DNA from: Clostridium paraputrificum
GTDB taxonomy: Bacteria; Bacillota; Clostridia; Clostridiales; Clostridiaceae
Direction: 5' to 3'
NCBI RefSeq assembly: GCF_900447045.1
Contig: NZ_UAWH01000014.1
Location: 804,501-868,500 of the forward strand
DNA length: 64,000 bases
Part shown: piece by piece, positions 1 to 8,704 of the stretch
How positions within the stretch are numbered: the first letter of the stretch is position 1
Layout of the letters: each line of letters opens with the position of its first letter
Translations under genes and position numbers: made by a program
Notes under the pieces: generated by a model
What the model was told of the DNA's origin: nothing
Seen by the model: the letters and a program-made list of their open reading frames with translations, nothing else
The model's database searches: none

Positions 1-2306
1 TGAGAAGGTGTGTTTGGTGTTACTAATTTGTTATTAGCACTATTAACCTTAACCTTAACATGGTTTTCACAATATCCTGTTGGTTCAGTTCCCTTTATGA
101 AGTATTCTTCATACACTCTATTTCCTCTTGGATCCTGTCTACATAAATCTGTAGGAAGGTGACCTGAATCTTTACATACAGCAACCTTTACAATGTTATC
201 TGGCATTGTAATATCCTTAGTGTTCATTCCTTCACTAGCCTTAGCCATAATCTTACCCCATACCTTAGAAGCAGAACTTGAGTATCCACCCATTATTGAA
301 CGATTATCATAACCTAGCCATACAGAAGCAGATAAATGAGGTGTTAATCCAGAGAACCAGAAGTCTTTAGGTCCTGTTGTAGTACCTGTTTTACCAGCTA
401 CTGGCATAGCACCAAATTTGGCGTTTGAAGCTGAGTAGTTTAGAGAGCCTTTTAATAAGTCATACATTATATAAGCTGTTTGTTCAGAGAATATTCTCTT
501 TGTTTCAGTTTCTTTTTCTAATAATACATTTCCAGAAGTATCTGTTACTTTTGAGTATAACTTTGGTTCAGTATAAACACCACCATTACCAAAAACACCA
601 AAAGCTGAGGCTAAAATATATGGTGTTGCTCCATCTCTATCATCAGATGCATTATGGAATTCCCCTAAAGCATAAGCAGGGTATTCCTGTGAACTCTTAC
701 TATATACTATTCCAAACTTTTCACCATAACGCTTAGATAAAGAGTTACCTATAGCTAGTTGAGTTTTAACAGTTGTTATATTTTTTGATTCTTTAATAGA
801 TTCTCTTAAAGTTATATTTCCGTAATGTGAATTGTCAAAATTTTTCAAGTAAGATAATTTTGAATCAGTAAAAGGTGAATCGTCAAGTGTAGAAGCAGCT
901 GTAAATAGCTTTTCTTCTATTGCAGGTCCATAAACTGTTAATGGTTTAGTTGATGACCCAATAGATTTTAAATCGCTATATGCTCTATTCAAGGAGTTAG
1001 CTCCTTGTTCACCTCTCCCTCCAATAAGAGCAAGAACTTCACCAGTCTTATAATCTACTACAGTAGCTGCACCTTGGAATTCTGGAGTTTTAGTACCAGC
1101 TACATAAGTTTCTTGTTTTCTAACAGTAGCAGCAGTAGTTTCATCTAATACTTTTTGAGCATAGTCTTGAAGATCTCTGTCCATGTTTGTATAGATTTTT
1201 AATCCACCATTAGCTAAAAGTTTATTTACTTCTTCATCAGAATACTTATATTTTTCTTTTAAATCTCTTTTTACTTCAGTTATAGTAGGGTTTATATACC
1301 ATTCATAATCAAGTCTATATGAAATTGATTTTGGAGTGAAAACTAATCCACCATTATCAATATCAGAAATTGCTTGATTATATTCTTCCTCGTTAATATA
1401 CCCTAATTCCTTCATTTTGCCTAAAACAGTTTTAGTTCTATTTAAGTAGATTGAAGGATTATCTTTATTATTTGGATTATATGCACTATAAGTGTGAGGT
1501 GCTTGAGTTACACCTGCAATATAAGCACATTGTATTAAGTTAAGCTTATCTACAGATTTACCAAAGTATAAGTTTGAAGCAGCTTCAACTCCATAAGTTA
1601 CACCACCTAAGGGAATTGTATTTAAATATTGAACTAATATCTCATCCTTATCTAGGTGTTTCTCTAATTGTAATGCAAGGTATATTTCTTTTATTTTTCT
1701 TTCAACTATAAAGTCTTCATTGCTTAATATTGTGTTCTTAAGCAATTGTTGAGTTATAGTTGAACCACCATGCAGACCTCTTTTTCCTTTAAAGATTTTG
1801 ACTACATCAGTTACAGCAGAACCTAATATTCTTCTAACATCTATACCAGGATGCTTATAAAATCTTTCATCTTCAATTGCTACAAAGGCATTTTTTAAAT
1901 TTTTAGGTATTTTATCTCCATCTACGATTTGTCTATCTATATCAGAATGGACATTATCCATAAACTCCCCATCTCGATCGTATAATACTGAAGCTTGGCT
2001 TAAATTTTTTACAGCATCAACATCTAGTGGTGGGGCACTACTGATAATAGCGAAGACATATCCTAAACCTATAACAAATAGGGCTAAGAATAAGAATAAT
2101 AAAGCTAAAAATACTCTTTTTATTATTTTTTTCTTTTTGTTAACAACTTTACCTTTACTATTCTTAGAAGGTTTTACAGTAGTACTTTTTTGAGAAGCTT
2201 GACTTACTTTTGAAGTAGCAGCTGTCTTTTTCTTAGAAGTACTACCTGATTTAGATGGTCCCTGTGAGGTCTTTTTATTTTTATTTGAATTATTTTTATT
2301 TGCCAT
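1..2306 (-). CDS. Class A penicillin-binding protein (PBP1A-type), 3' end outside window
   Basis: Bifunctional peptidoglycan glycosyltransferase/transpeptidase, membrane-anchored with catalytic domains outside the cell. The minus frame is open from ATG 2306, 7 nt behind an AGGAGGA site, to the left edge (768 residues seen). A Lys/Ser-rich cytoplasmic tail (about 1-64) is followed by one membrane segment (about 65-86). The GT51 motif EDERFYKHPGID lies near residue 142. The transpeptidase S-x-x-K (SSTK) is near 450 and the KTG motif (GKTGTT) near 637. The visible end is a Thr/Asn/Pro-rich tail, so probably only a little of the C-terminus is missing. Divergent from yunB. Function is secure; which PBP1 paralogue it is cannot be told. 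Confidence 0.95.
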   Translation of the reverse strand, partial: MANKNNSNKNKKTSQGPSKSGSTSKKKTAATSKVSQASQKSTTVKPSKNSKGKVVNKKKKIIKRVFLALLFLFLALFVIGLGYVFAIISSAPPLDVDAVKNLSQASVLYDRDGEFMDNVHSDIDRQIVDGDKIPKNLKNAFVAIEDERFYKHPGIDVRRILGSAVTDVVKIFKGKRGLHGGSTITQQLLKNTILSNEDFIVERKIKEIYLALQLEKHLDKDEILVQYLNTIPLGGVTYGVEAASNLYFGKSVDKLNLIQCAYIAGVTQAPHTYSAYNPNNKDNPSIYLNRTKTVLGKMKELGYINEEEYNQAISDIDNGGLVFTPKSISYRLDYEWYINPTITEVKRDLKEKYKYSDEEVNKLLANGGLKIYTNMDRDLQDYAQKVLDETTAATVRKQETYVAGTKTPEFQGAATVVDYKTGEVLALIGGRGEQGANSLNRAYSDLKSIGSSTKPLTVYGPAIEEKLFTAASTLDDSPFTDSKLSYLKNFDNSHYGNITLRESIKESKNITTVKTQLAIGNSLSKRYGEKFGIVYSKSSQEYPAYALGEFHNASDDRDGATPYILASAFGVFGNGGVYTEPKLYSKVTDTSGNVLLEKETETKRIFSEQTAYIMYDLLKGSLNYSASNAKFGAMPVAGKTGTTTGPKDFWFSGLTPHLSASVWLGYDNRSIMGGYSSSASKVWGKIMAKASEGMNTKDITMPDNIVKVAVCKDSGHLPTDLCRQDPRGNRVYEEYFIKGTEPTGYCENHVKVKVNSANNKLVTPNTPS

Positions 2307-2348
2307 CAGTTCCTCCTAAATTAAATTGATTTAATAATAATAAATGCT

Positions 2349-2376
2349 ATTATAGCATAATTATAATATGAGTAAA
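2349..2376 (-). promoter_or_regulatory. Probable sigma-A promoter for the PBP gene
   Basis: On the minus strand TTTACT (2376-2371) is followed after 16 nt by a perfect TATAAT (2354-2349), about 43 nt before the PBP start codon. The -10 lies inside a 15-nt palindrome (2344-2358), so a dyad-binding regulator could overlap it. Inference from sequence only. Confidence 0.5.
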
Positions 2377-2402
2377 TCAATAACTCAACAATAAGGTGAT
2401 AT

Positions 2403-3053
2403 ATGAACTATTATACTAAACCTAAAAAAACGGAATTTAAGCCTATCATACTGGTTATTATTTCCATATTATTAGTTTTTATTCTTTCAATAATTTTATA
2501 TGATAAGAGGATTTATCCTGCAGTGTTACAGGTGGCAGAAAGTTCAATTAAAGCTGATACAGTAGAGTGTATAAGTAAAACAAGTATGGAACTGTTTGAT
2601 GAAGAATTTAATTATGATGAGATGATCATAATAGATAAAGATAATGAAGGTAATATCAATATGATTAGAGCTAATACTGTTAAACTAAATTATTTAACTT
2701 CAAGGCTTTCGATAAGATGCAATGAAGAACTTCAGAAAATGGGGGAGGTAGGGGTTGAGGTACCTCTTGGATGGATGACAGACAATAGTGCCTTCTATGA
2801 ATTTGGTCCTGACATAAATGTAAAGATTGATCCAATTGGAAATATGAAGGTATCTTATGAATCTAAATTTGAAAGCGCAGGGATTAATCAGACAAGACAT
2901 AAAATTTATTTAAATGTTGAAGCTAGAGTAAGGATGAAAATACCTCTAAATAGTAAGGAGCAAGTTGTTACTTGTCAGATACCTGTGGCTGAAACAATTA
3001 TTGTTGGAAAGACACCAAATACTGCTATAGATTTAGGCGGTGGCAATAAGTAA
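2403..3053 (+). CDS. yunB: Sporulation protein YunB
   Basis: 216 residues with an N-terminal cytoplasmic stretch, one membrane segment (about 16-36) and an extracytoplasmic domain. The order of conserved blocks fits YunB: an early AES...A segment after the membrane anchor, a PLGWMTDNSAFYEFGP-like core near 120, and the terminal PVAETIIVGKTPNT block. In Bacillus YunB is a sigma-E-controlled mother-cell protein needed for proper spore formation. ATG 2403 follows AAGGTGAT. It is divergent from the PBP gene and convergent with hpt. The exact biochemical role is not known. Confidence 0.85.
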   Translation: MNYYTKPKKTEFKPIILVIISILLVFILSIILYDKRIYPAVLQVAESSIKADTVECISKTSMELFDEEFNYDEMIIIDKDNEGNINMIRANTVKLNYLTSRLSIRCNEELQKMGEVGVEVPLGWMTDNSAFYEFGPDINVKIDPIGNMKVSYESKFESAGINQTRHKIYLNVEARVRMKIPLNSKEQVVTCQIPVAETIIVGKTPNTAIDLGGGNK

Positions 3054-3090
3054 AGATAAAAAATAAAATATCTAATGAATAAATAAATTT

Positions 3091-3180
3091 ACCTCTAGTA
3101 TGAAGGGAATGGATATTTATTTTTCTGTGACTTGAAGCTTGTGCTAAAGGAGAAAGATAAATATCCATTCTCCTTTTTTT
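3091..3180 (+). repeat. Dispersed hairpin element, copy A
   Basis: One of three related intergenic elements (others at 17680-17767 and 27360-27449). It starts ACCTCTAGTA, then a long arm containing GGATATTTAT (3111-3120), a loop carrying GTGACTTGAAGCTTG and AAAGGAG, and the returning arm ATAAATATCCATTC (3157-3170), then seven T. The arms pair over about 20 bp with a small internal loop. Here it could also serve as the yunB terminator. I do not recognise it as a named RNA family. Confidence 0.75.
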
Positions 3181-3380
3181 GCTTTATAGGAAACTTAGGT
3201 AAAAAAATCTACAGCTTCACAGTGGACTTAGCCATTTTAAAAAGTTAAAAACTTATAAATATAACAATATATAAGTATAAGAATATATAAATATGGGTAA
3301 TAAGTGAAAAGAAATTTTAAAAGAGGCTTACAAAAAGTATTCCAATAATAAAATGAGCTCTTCTTATATAAATTAAAAAA

Positions 3381-3417
3381 TGGAATAGCATTTATAACTT
3401 GTATAAATGCTATTCCA
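3381..3417 (-). terminator. Rho-independent terminator of hpt
   Basis: Perfect 16-bp inverted repeat TGGAATAGCATTTATA / TATAAATGCTATTCCA with a short loop. On the minus strand it is followed by a T tract (the A run at 3375-3380). It lies 21 nt beyond the hpt stop. The rest of the 384-nt yunB-hpt gap holds hairpin copy A and AT-rich sequence in which I see nothing else. Confidence 0.85.
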
Positions 3418-3437
3418 TAATTATTTACGCTATATAA

Positions 3438-3962
3438 TTATTCTTCCCAGTTAAATACGTAAGGAACATTTCTATAATAACTTTCGTAATCTAAACCAAA
3501 GCCTACTACAAATACATCATCAATTTCAAAACAGCTGTAATCTGGTTTTAAATCAACCTTTCTTCTTGAAGGTTTATCTAAAAGTACACAGCTCTTAACT
3601 GATGCAGCACCAAGTTTTTTTACATGTTCTATGATAAATTCCATAGTGTATCCTGTATCTACAATATCATCAACTATTAAAACATCATATCCTTCAATGT
3701 TATCAGGAATGTCGCTAACTATTTTAACTTCTCCTGAACTATTTTCACTATGACCATAGCTAGATGTTGTCATAAAACCTACTTTAACTTTTGTATCTAA
3801 AGCTCTAACTAAATCAGCAGTGAAAATAAAGCTTCCTCTTAATAGAGAAAGTACATATATGCTCTTTCCTTCATAATCTTTTGTGATTTCTTTACCAAGC
3901 TCTTGAATTCTACTATCAATAGTTTCCTTTGATAAAAGGATGTTACGTTTTTTGTTTTCCAT
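3438..3962 (-). CDS. hpt: Hypoxanthine (guanine) phosphoribosyltransferase
   Basis: 174 residues, normal length for Hpt. It converts hypoxanthine or guanine plus PRPP to IMP or GMP in purine salvage, in the cytosol. The PRPP-binding loop VLIVDDIVDTGYT (about residues 95-107) is intact, and the flexible-loop segment TSSYGHS and a C-terminal DDVFVVGFGLDY aromatic clamp region are present. The start ATG 3962 has GGAGGA 7 nt upstream. It has its own terminator and stands alone. Salvage of hypoxanthine links loosely to the purine catabolic operon at 48.7-64 kb, which is far away and separately regulated. Confidence 0.95.
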   Translation of the reverse strand: MENKKRNILLSKETIDSRIQELGKEITKDYEGKSIYVLSLLRGSFIFTADLVRALDTKVKVGFMTTSSYGHSENSSGEVKIVSDIPDNIEGYDVLIVDDIVDTGYTMEFIIEHVKKLGAASVKSCVLLDKPSRRKVDLKPDYSCFEIDDVFVVGFGLDYESYYRNVPYVFNWEE

Positions 3963-4390
3963 GGTTGTCCTCCGCTCATAAAATAATACTATGTACCACT
4001 TAATTAACTATAATTATATTCTCTCTAATTAAAGTGCAAATTAATACTTAAAAAAGTCTTATCTTAATTTATATTACATACATTTTTAAATTCTTTCAAC
4101 TATTTTACATAAAATAAGATAATGAGTAACATTTTATGATGTTTACATATGTTTACCAATAGTATAAAATTAGATGAAAGTTGCCAAGATAGAGTTAGGA
4201 AGGTAAGAGAAGGTACTAGGTAAAAAGCAGTGCTATGCATAGTTTAGGTACGAGGTAAGAAGATAAATGAGATAATAAAGTTAATTAAGATAAATAGGAT
4301 AAAGATAAGTAAGATAATAAAGAAATTCTGATTTTGTTGGAATTTCTACAATATAAATTATATAACGTTTAGGCATGAGGTGATTGATGT
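3963..4390. other. 428-nt intergenic region between hpt and hflX
   Basis: Divergent spacer, very AT-rich. It contains a partial direct repeat, AGGTACTAGGTAAAAAG (4211-4227) and AGGTACGAGGTAAGAAG (4246-4262), around a CTATGCATAG palindrome, then an A/G-rich stretch full of GATAA. A hairpin AGAAATTC...GAATTTCT (4319-4347) without a T tract precedes the hflX leader. Longest small frames lack ribosome sites, so I call no gene here. Confidence 0.6.
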
Positions 4391-6187
4391 ATGATAAATG
4401 GAAATACGGAAGGAATTAAAAAGACCTTTTTAGATGAATTAGATAAAATATATAAAATGAAGAGTTTGAAGGATGAAGTATGTAGTAGAGAGATAATAGA
4501 TACTATGGTTAGGGTTTCTACTGCAGTTGAAAGAGAAGTGAGTGTTGCTATTGATAGAAGAGGAACAGTTACATCTGTTGCAATAGGAGATTCAACATCT
4601 GTTGAGTTACCTTTATTAGATATTAGAGAAAGTAAGCTTTCTGGGACAAGAGTAATTCACACACATCCAAATGGATATAGTAATCTTTCTGCATTAGATT
4701 TATCAGCTTTATTAAAGTTAAAGCTTGATTGTATTGTAGCAGTTGGGATATTTGAAGGGAATATTATAGATTTTTCTTTAGGTACTTTAACAGTATTTAA
4801 TGATGTATTAGCTTATGAAGAAAAGAAAAATCTTTCCTTTGAAGAGCTTGTTTCAATACACATTTTAGATAAGGTAAGATATGTAGAATCATTAATAAAA
4901 GAAAATGAAGTAATAGAAGATGATACAGAAAAAGCTATAATTGTTGGTTCTGATACAAGAGAAAGTTTAGAAGAATTAAGAGAACTTGCAGAAGCTTGTG
5001 ATATTCCAGTATTAGAAAGTGTTTTCCAAGGAAGAAGCAAGATAGATCCAGCTTTTTATATAGGAAGAGGAAAGGTACTTGAGATAGCATCATTAAGACA
5101 AACTGAAAGAGCTAATGTAGTTATTTTTGATGATGAATTATCAGGTTCTCAAGTTAGAAACTTAGAAAATGCAATTGGTGCAAAGGTAATAGATAGAACA
5201 ACTCTTATTTTGGAGATATTTGCAAGAAGAGCAAAGAGTAAAGAAGCTAAAATTCAAGTAGAGCTTGCCCAACTAAAATATAGAAAGAGTAGGCTACAAG
5301 GGCTTGGAACAGTGTTATCAAGAACAGGTGGTGGTATAGGTACAAGAGGTCCTGGAGAAAAGAAGCTTGAAACAGATAGAAGACATATAAATGAAACCAT
5401 ATATGATTTAAATAATGAATTAAAGAAAATAAAGAAAACGAGAGAAGTCCAAAGAGAAAAGAGAAATAAAGAAAGTATTCCAAAGGTATCTTTAGTTGGA
5501 TATACAAATGCTGGAAAGTCTACTTTAAGAAATGCTTTATGTGATATAGCAGCAGTTCAAGAAGGTAAGGGTAAGGAAAAAGTATTTGAAGCTAATATGC
5601 TTTTTGCAACTCTTGATATAACAACAAGAGCAATAACCTTAAAAAATAAAGGGCTTATAACCCTAACTGATACAGTTGGATTTGTAAGAAAGTTGCCTCA
5701 TGATTTAGTAGAAGCATTTAAGTCTACTTTAGAGGAGGTAGTGTTTTCAGATCTTTTATGTCATGTTGTAGATGCTTCATCTTCTTATGCCTTAGAACAA
5801 ATTAAGGCTGTTGAAGAAGTGCTTTCAGAGTTAGGAGCTATAGGAAAGGAAACTATTTTAGTATTAAATAAGGTTGATATGTCCTCAGAAGAGCAGCTTG
5901 ATGAACTGAGAGAAAAATCACTATACAAGGATATAATTGAGGTTTCTGCAAAAGAAGGAACAAATTTAGAAGAATTATTATATCTTATTGAAGAAAAGCT
6001 TCCTTATAGCCTAATTAAAGCTGAATTTATGATTCCATATCATAAAGGTGATGTAGTATCATTCCTTCATAGAAATGGAAGAGTTTTTGAAGAGGATTAT
6101 AAGGATGAAGGTACTTATATGATGGTGGAAGTAGATGAGGAAGTTTATAATAAAACAGAAGAATATGTAACTAAGGTAATTGAATAA
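4391..6187 (+). CDS. hflX: GTPase HflX with extra N-terminal JAMM-like domain
   Basis: 598 residues, about 170 more than usual HflX. Residues from about 183 on are standard: the HflX N-terminal domain (IIVGSDTRES...ESVFQGRSKIDPAFYIGRGK), a coiled-coil linker, then the Era-like GTPase with G1 GYTNAGKST at 370-378, G3 DTVG and G4 NKVD. HflX binds the 50S subunit and splits or rescues stalled ribosomes. The added N-terminus carries H90-T-H92-P with S100 and D103, exactly the H-x-H-x7-S-x2-D zinc pattern of JAMM/MPN proteases. ATG follows GAGGTGAT by 6 nt. GTPase call is secure; metalloprotease activity is inferred only from the motif. Confidence 0.93.
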   Translation: MINGNTEGIKKTFLDELDKIYKMKSLKDEVCSREIIDTMVRVSTAVEREVSVAIDRRGTVTSVAIGDSTSVELPLLDIRESKLSGTRVIHTHPNGYSNLSALDLSALLKLKLDCIVAVGIFEGNIIDFSLGTLTVFNDVLAYEEKKNLSFEELVSIHILDKVRYVESLIKENEVIEDDTEKAIIVGSDTRESLEELRELAEACDIPVLESVFQGRSKIDPAFYIGRGKVLEIASLRQTERANVVIFDDELSGSQVRNLENAIGAKVIDRTTLILEIFARRAKSKEAKIQVELAQLKYRKSRLQGLGTVLSRTGGGIGTRGPGEKKLETDRRHINETIYDLNNELKKIKKTREVQREKRNKESIPKVSLVGYTNAGKSTLRNALCDIAAVQEGKGKEKVFEANMLFATLDITTRAITLKNKGLITLTDTVGFVRKLPHDLVEAFKSTLEEVVFSDLLCHVVDASSSYALEQIKAVEEVLSELGAIGKETILVLNKVDMSSEEQLDELREKSLYKDIIEVSAKEGTNLEELLYLIEEKLPYSLIKAEFMIPYHKGDVVSFLHRNGRVFEEDYKDEGTYMMVEVDEEVYNKTEEYVTKVIE

Positions 6188-6194
6188 TAGTAAT

Positions 6195-6227
6195 AAAGGG
6201 GAAATTCTATAAGGATTTCTCCTTTTT
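6195..6227 (+). terminator. Terminator of hflX
   Basis: AAAGGGGAAAT pairs with ATTTCTCCTTT (one G-U pair) and ends in a T run, 8 nt after the hflX stop codon. Confidence 0.75.
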
Positions 6228-6228
6228 C

Positions 6229-6272
6229 AATTATAAAATTTTAATTAGTTATAAATTAAAGGGGTTATTATA
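6229..6272 (+). repeat. 44-nt AT-rich intergenic repeat, copy 1
   Basis: Begins AATTATAAAATTTTAATTAG and runs to TTATTATA. It matches 10212-10254 with about four differences. Both copies start immediately after a rho-independent terminator. Nature unknown. Confidence 0.55.
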
Positions 6273-6369
6273 TTTTCCTATTAAAAATATAAAATTGTTT
6301 CGGTACTTTTTTAAGGGGGAGTTTTAATATATAATGTAAATAAATAATTTTAAGGAAAGGAGAGAAAAT

Positions 6370-7272
6370 ATGGCTAAAACTGTATTAGAATTACAGAAGG
6401 CATTTCAAACTGTTGTAAATCAAATTAAGAAAAATAAGAAGGTTGGAGCACTATTTACATTTGGTAGTATTGTATCTGGAGATGTGTGGGAAGAATCTGA
6501 TATAGATTTGTTTCTTATATATGAAGATGGTTTTGAAAAAATAAGAGATGTTTATTCAGAGGTAAGGGAAGTTCCAGTTCACACAAAGATATTAAATAAA
6601 AACTCTTTCCTAGAACTTTATAAGAATGATGGAAAAAAGGGCTTTGCTAAAAAGTTGTTGTGTAATTCCAAATTAGTATTTTCAAGAGATAATGAAATAA
6701 GTTCAGCTTACAATAATTCTAGATATACTATGCCATCCCATACAGAAGTGTGGAATTTAGTTTATTTAGGAAAGCTTCTTAAGGATATAGGCATAAGTAA
6801 AAAGTATTTACAAAATGGAGGGCTTAAAACTTCCTATGAAGTTTTAATTAGAACTTTAGATAGTTTTTCAAAGTTACTAATTAATTTAAACGGATACACA
6901 GTAACAAAGGATTCTTTAGTTATGGCTACAAACTTAAGTAATAATTTTAAAGAAGTAGTAGACAAGTTGTTTATGGAGGCTATAAATGAAAAAATTATTA
7001 AAGATACTATAAATTATATAGAAAAGTTTTTAGATGATAATATTGTTAGGGCATCTAGCGCTTTAATAGACTATCTTTGTGAAGAATACGAATATATGAA
7101 TTCTTATGAAATTAGCTCATATAGTGCGTTTAAAGAATTTGATATAAAAATGGAAAATATATTAAAAGAGCTTGCAAAGAGAGAGGTTATTTCTAAGAAA
7201 AGTAGAGCTTTATATGATGAAGAAGGTAATTTAATACTTGATGAAAATGTATATGCACATAAAGTAATTTAA
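6370..7272 (+). CDS. Nucleotidyltransferase-fold protein of unknown substrate
   Basis: 300 residues. The N-terminal ~100 match the minimal nucleotidyltransferase fold: FTFGSIVSGDVWEESDIDLFL (about 29-49) has the G-S pair and the D-x-D metal-binding pair. The remaining 200 residues are mostly helical with no motif I can name; they could be a HEPN-like or substrate-binding helical domain. AAGGAAAGGAG precedes ATG 6370. The gene sits 16 nt before a MocR-type regulator and is probably co-transcribed with it and yigZ. It could modify a small molecule or RNA; the substrate cannot be guessed from sequence. Confidence 0.7.
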   Translation: MAKTVLELQKAFQTVVNQIKKNKKVGALFTFGSIVSGDVWEESDIDLFLIYEDGFEKIRDVYSEVREVPVHTKILNKNSFLELYKNDGKKGFAKKLLCNSKLVFSRDNEISSAYNNSRYTMPSHTEVWNLVYLGKLLKDIGISKKYLQNGGLKTSYEVLIRTLDSFSKLLINLNGYTVTKDSLVMATNLSNNFKEVVDKLFMEAINEKIIKDTINYIEKFLDDNIVRASSALIDYLCEEYEYMNSYEISSYSAFKEFDIKMENILKELAKREVISKKSRALYDEEGNLILDENVYAHKVI

Positions 7273-7288
7273 AATTGGATGGTATATT

Positions 7289-8704
7289 ATGAGGGATATT
7301 TATAATGTGATTTTTCAGGAAGAAATACCTAAGTATGTTCAAATTTCTAATCATATAAAAAGGCTTATAGAAACTAAGAACATAGAAGATGGAGAAAAAC
7401 TTCCTACAATAAGAGAATATACAAATTATTTAGGGGTTAATAAGGTAACTATTATTAATGCATACAATAAACTTCAAAATGATGGCTTTGCATATCAAAA
7501 GGTTGGAAGTGGAACCTATGCAAAAGTAAAAGAAGTACGTCGTAGTTTTTCTAAGGAATATTCAAGAGTATTTAGAAAACTATCATCAGGAAATACTAAG
7601 GATGCTATAGATTTTGCAGGGGAAACAAATAATGAAGTTGTATTTCCTATAGAAGAGTTTAAAAGTATTATTAATAAGGTTCTTGATAGAGATGGAGCAG
7701 AAGCTTTAATTTCACAAAATGCTTTAGGATATGAAAATTTAAGATATACTATTAATGAAGTATTTTGGGATAATAGCATAGATAATGAGAGTATATTAAT
7801 AGTTTCAGGTGCACAACAAGGAATTGATATTGCATCTAAGGCTATATTAAATATTAATGACAATGTTATAGTAGAAAAACCAACTTATGGGGGGGCTCTT
7901 TCTGTATTTAAGTGGAGAAGAGCTAATATATTTGAAGTTGAGATGGAAAAGGACGGAGTAAATCTAGATGGTTTTGAGGAAATACTAAAAAAGAATAGAA
8001 TAAGATGTTTTTATACTATGAGTTATTTTCAAAATCCAACAGGTATAAGCTATAGTTTGGAAAAGAAGAAAAAGCTTATTGAACTAGCAGAAAAATATGA
8101 TTTTTATATAATTGAGGATGATTATTTATCAGAGCTTATTTATGAAGAGTCAGTGGAATATATTCCATTTAAGTGGCTTGATAGAAGTGATAGGGTTATT
8201 TATATAAAGAGTTTTTCTAAAATATTTTTACCAGGTATAAGAATTGGGTATATAGTTACTCCCAATATATTTAGGGAAAGTATGCAAAACTCTAAGTTTA
8301 ATACAGATATTGCAACATCAAGTTTAATGCAAAGAGCTTTAGAGTTATATATAAAAGATGGGGCATGGAAGGATAATATCTCATATTTAAATGTTGAATA
8401 TAAGAAAAGATATGAATTAATGTCTAAACTTATAGATGAAGAACTAGGTGATATGGTTACTTGTAACAAACCAGGGGGAGGACTTACATTTTATCTTAAA
8501 ATAGCAGATGAAAGAGTTACATCTAGAGAGTTGTTTTTAAGATTGAGTAAGAAAAATGTTTATATAACACCTGGAGTATTGTTCTTTAGAAATATGAGTG
8601 ATGGAGATAGAACCTTTAGAATAGGCTTTTCTCAGACAAATGAGGAGAAAATTAAAAAAGGACTTAAATTAATAAGAGAGGAATTAGAAACATGGCATAT
8701 ATAA
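7289..8704 (+). CDS. MocR-type GntR regulator with aminotransferase domain
   Basis: 471 residues. Residues about 10-75 form a GntR winged helix-turn-helix (IPKYVQISNHIKRLIET...LPTIREYTNYLGVNKVTIINAYNKL). The rest is a fold-type I aminotransferase domain, with the PLP lysine in SFSKIFLPGIRIGY and an upstream NPTG. MocR proteins are PLP-sensing regulators, often of vitamin B6 or amino-acid genes, acting on a nearby or divergent promoter. Here the neighbours are a nucleotidyltransferase-fold gene upstream and yigZ, which it overlaps by 13 nt. The target is not evident. An enzymatic aminotransferase role is less likely given the intact DNA-binding domain. Confidence 0.88.
   Translation: MRDIYNVIFQEEIPKYVQISNHIKRLIETKNIEDGEKLPTIREYTNYLGVNKVTIINAYNKLQNDGFAYQKVGSGTYAKVKEVRRSFSKEYSRVFRKLSSGNTKDAIDFAGETNNEVVFPIEEFKSIINKVLDRDGAEALISQNALGYENLRYTINEVFWDNSIDNESILIVSGAQQGIDIASKAILNINDNVIVEKPTYGGALSVFKWRRANIFEVEMEKDGVNLDGFEEILKKNRIRCFYTMSYFQNPTGISYSLEKKKKLIELAEKYDFYIIEDDYLSELIYEESVEYIPFKWLDRSDRVIYIKSFSKIFLPGIRIGYIVTPNIFRESMQNSKFNTDIATSSLMQRALELYIKDGAWKDNISYLNVEYKKRYELMSKLIDEELGDMVTCNKPGGGLTFYLKIADERVTSRELFLRLSKKNVYITPGVLFFRNMSDGDRTFRIGFSQTNEEKIKKGLKLIREELETWHI

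Noticed and set aside
425..736. Plus-strand frame of 103 codons
   Set aside because: Lies antisense within the penicillin-binding protein gene, has no ribosome site, and its composition is that of a reversed coding strand.
4211..4262. Paired AGGTAC-AGGTAA sequences upstream of hflX as an operator or CRISPR remnant
   Set aside because: Only two imperfect units around one short palindrome; too little to call.
5247..5507. Minus-strand frame with hydrophobic translation inside hflX
   Set aside because: Antisense shadow of the coiled-coil and GTPase coding region, no ribosome site.
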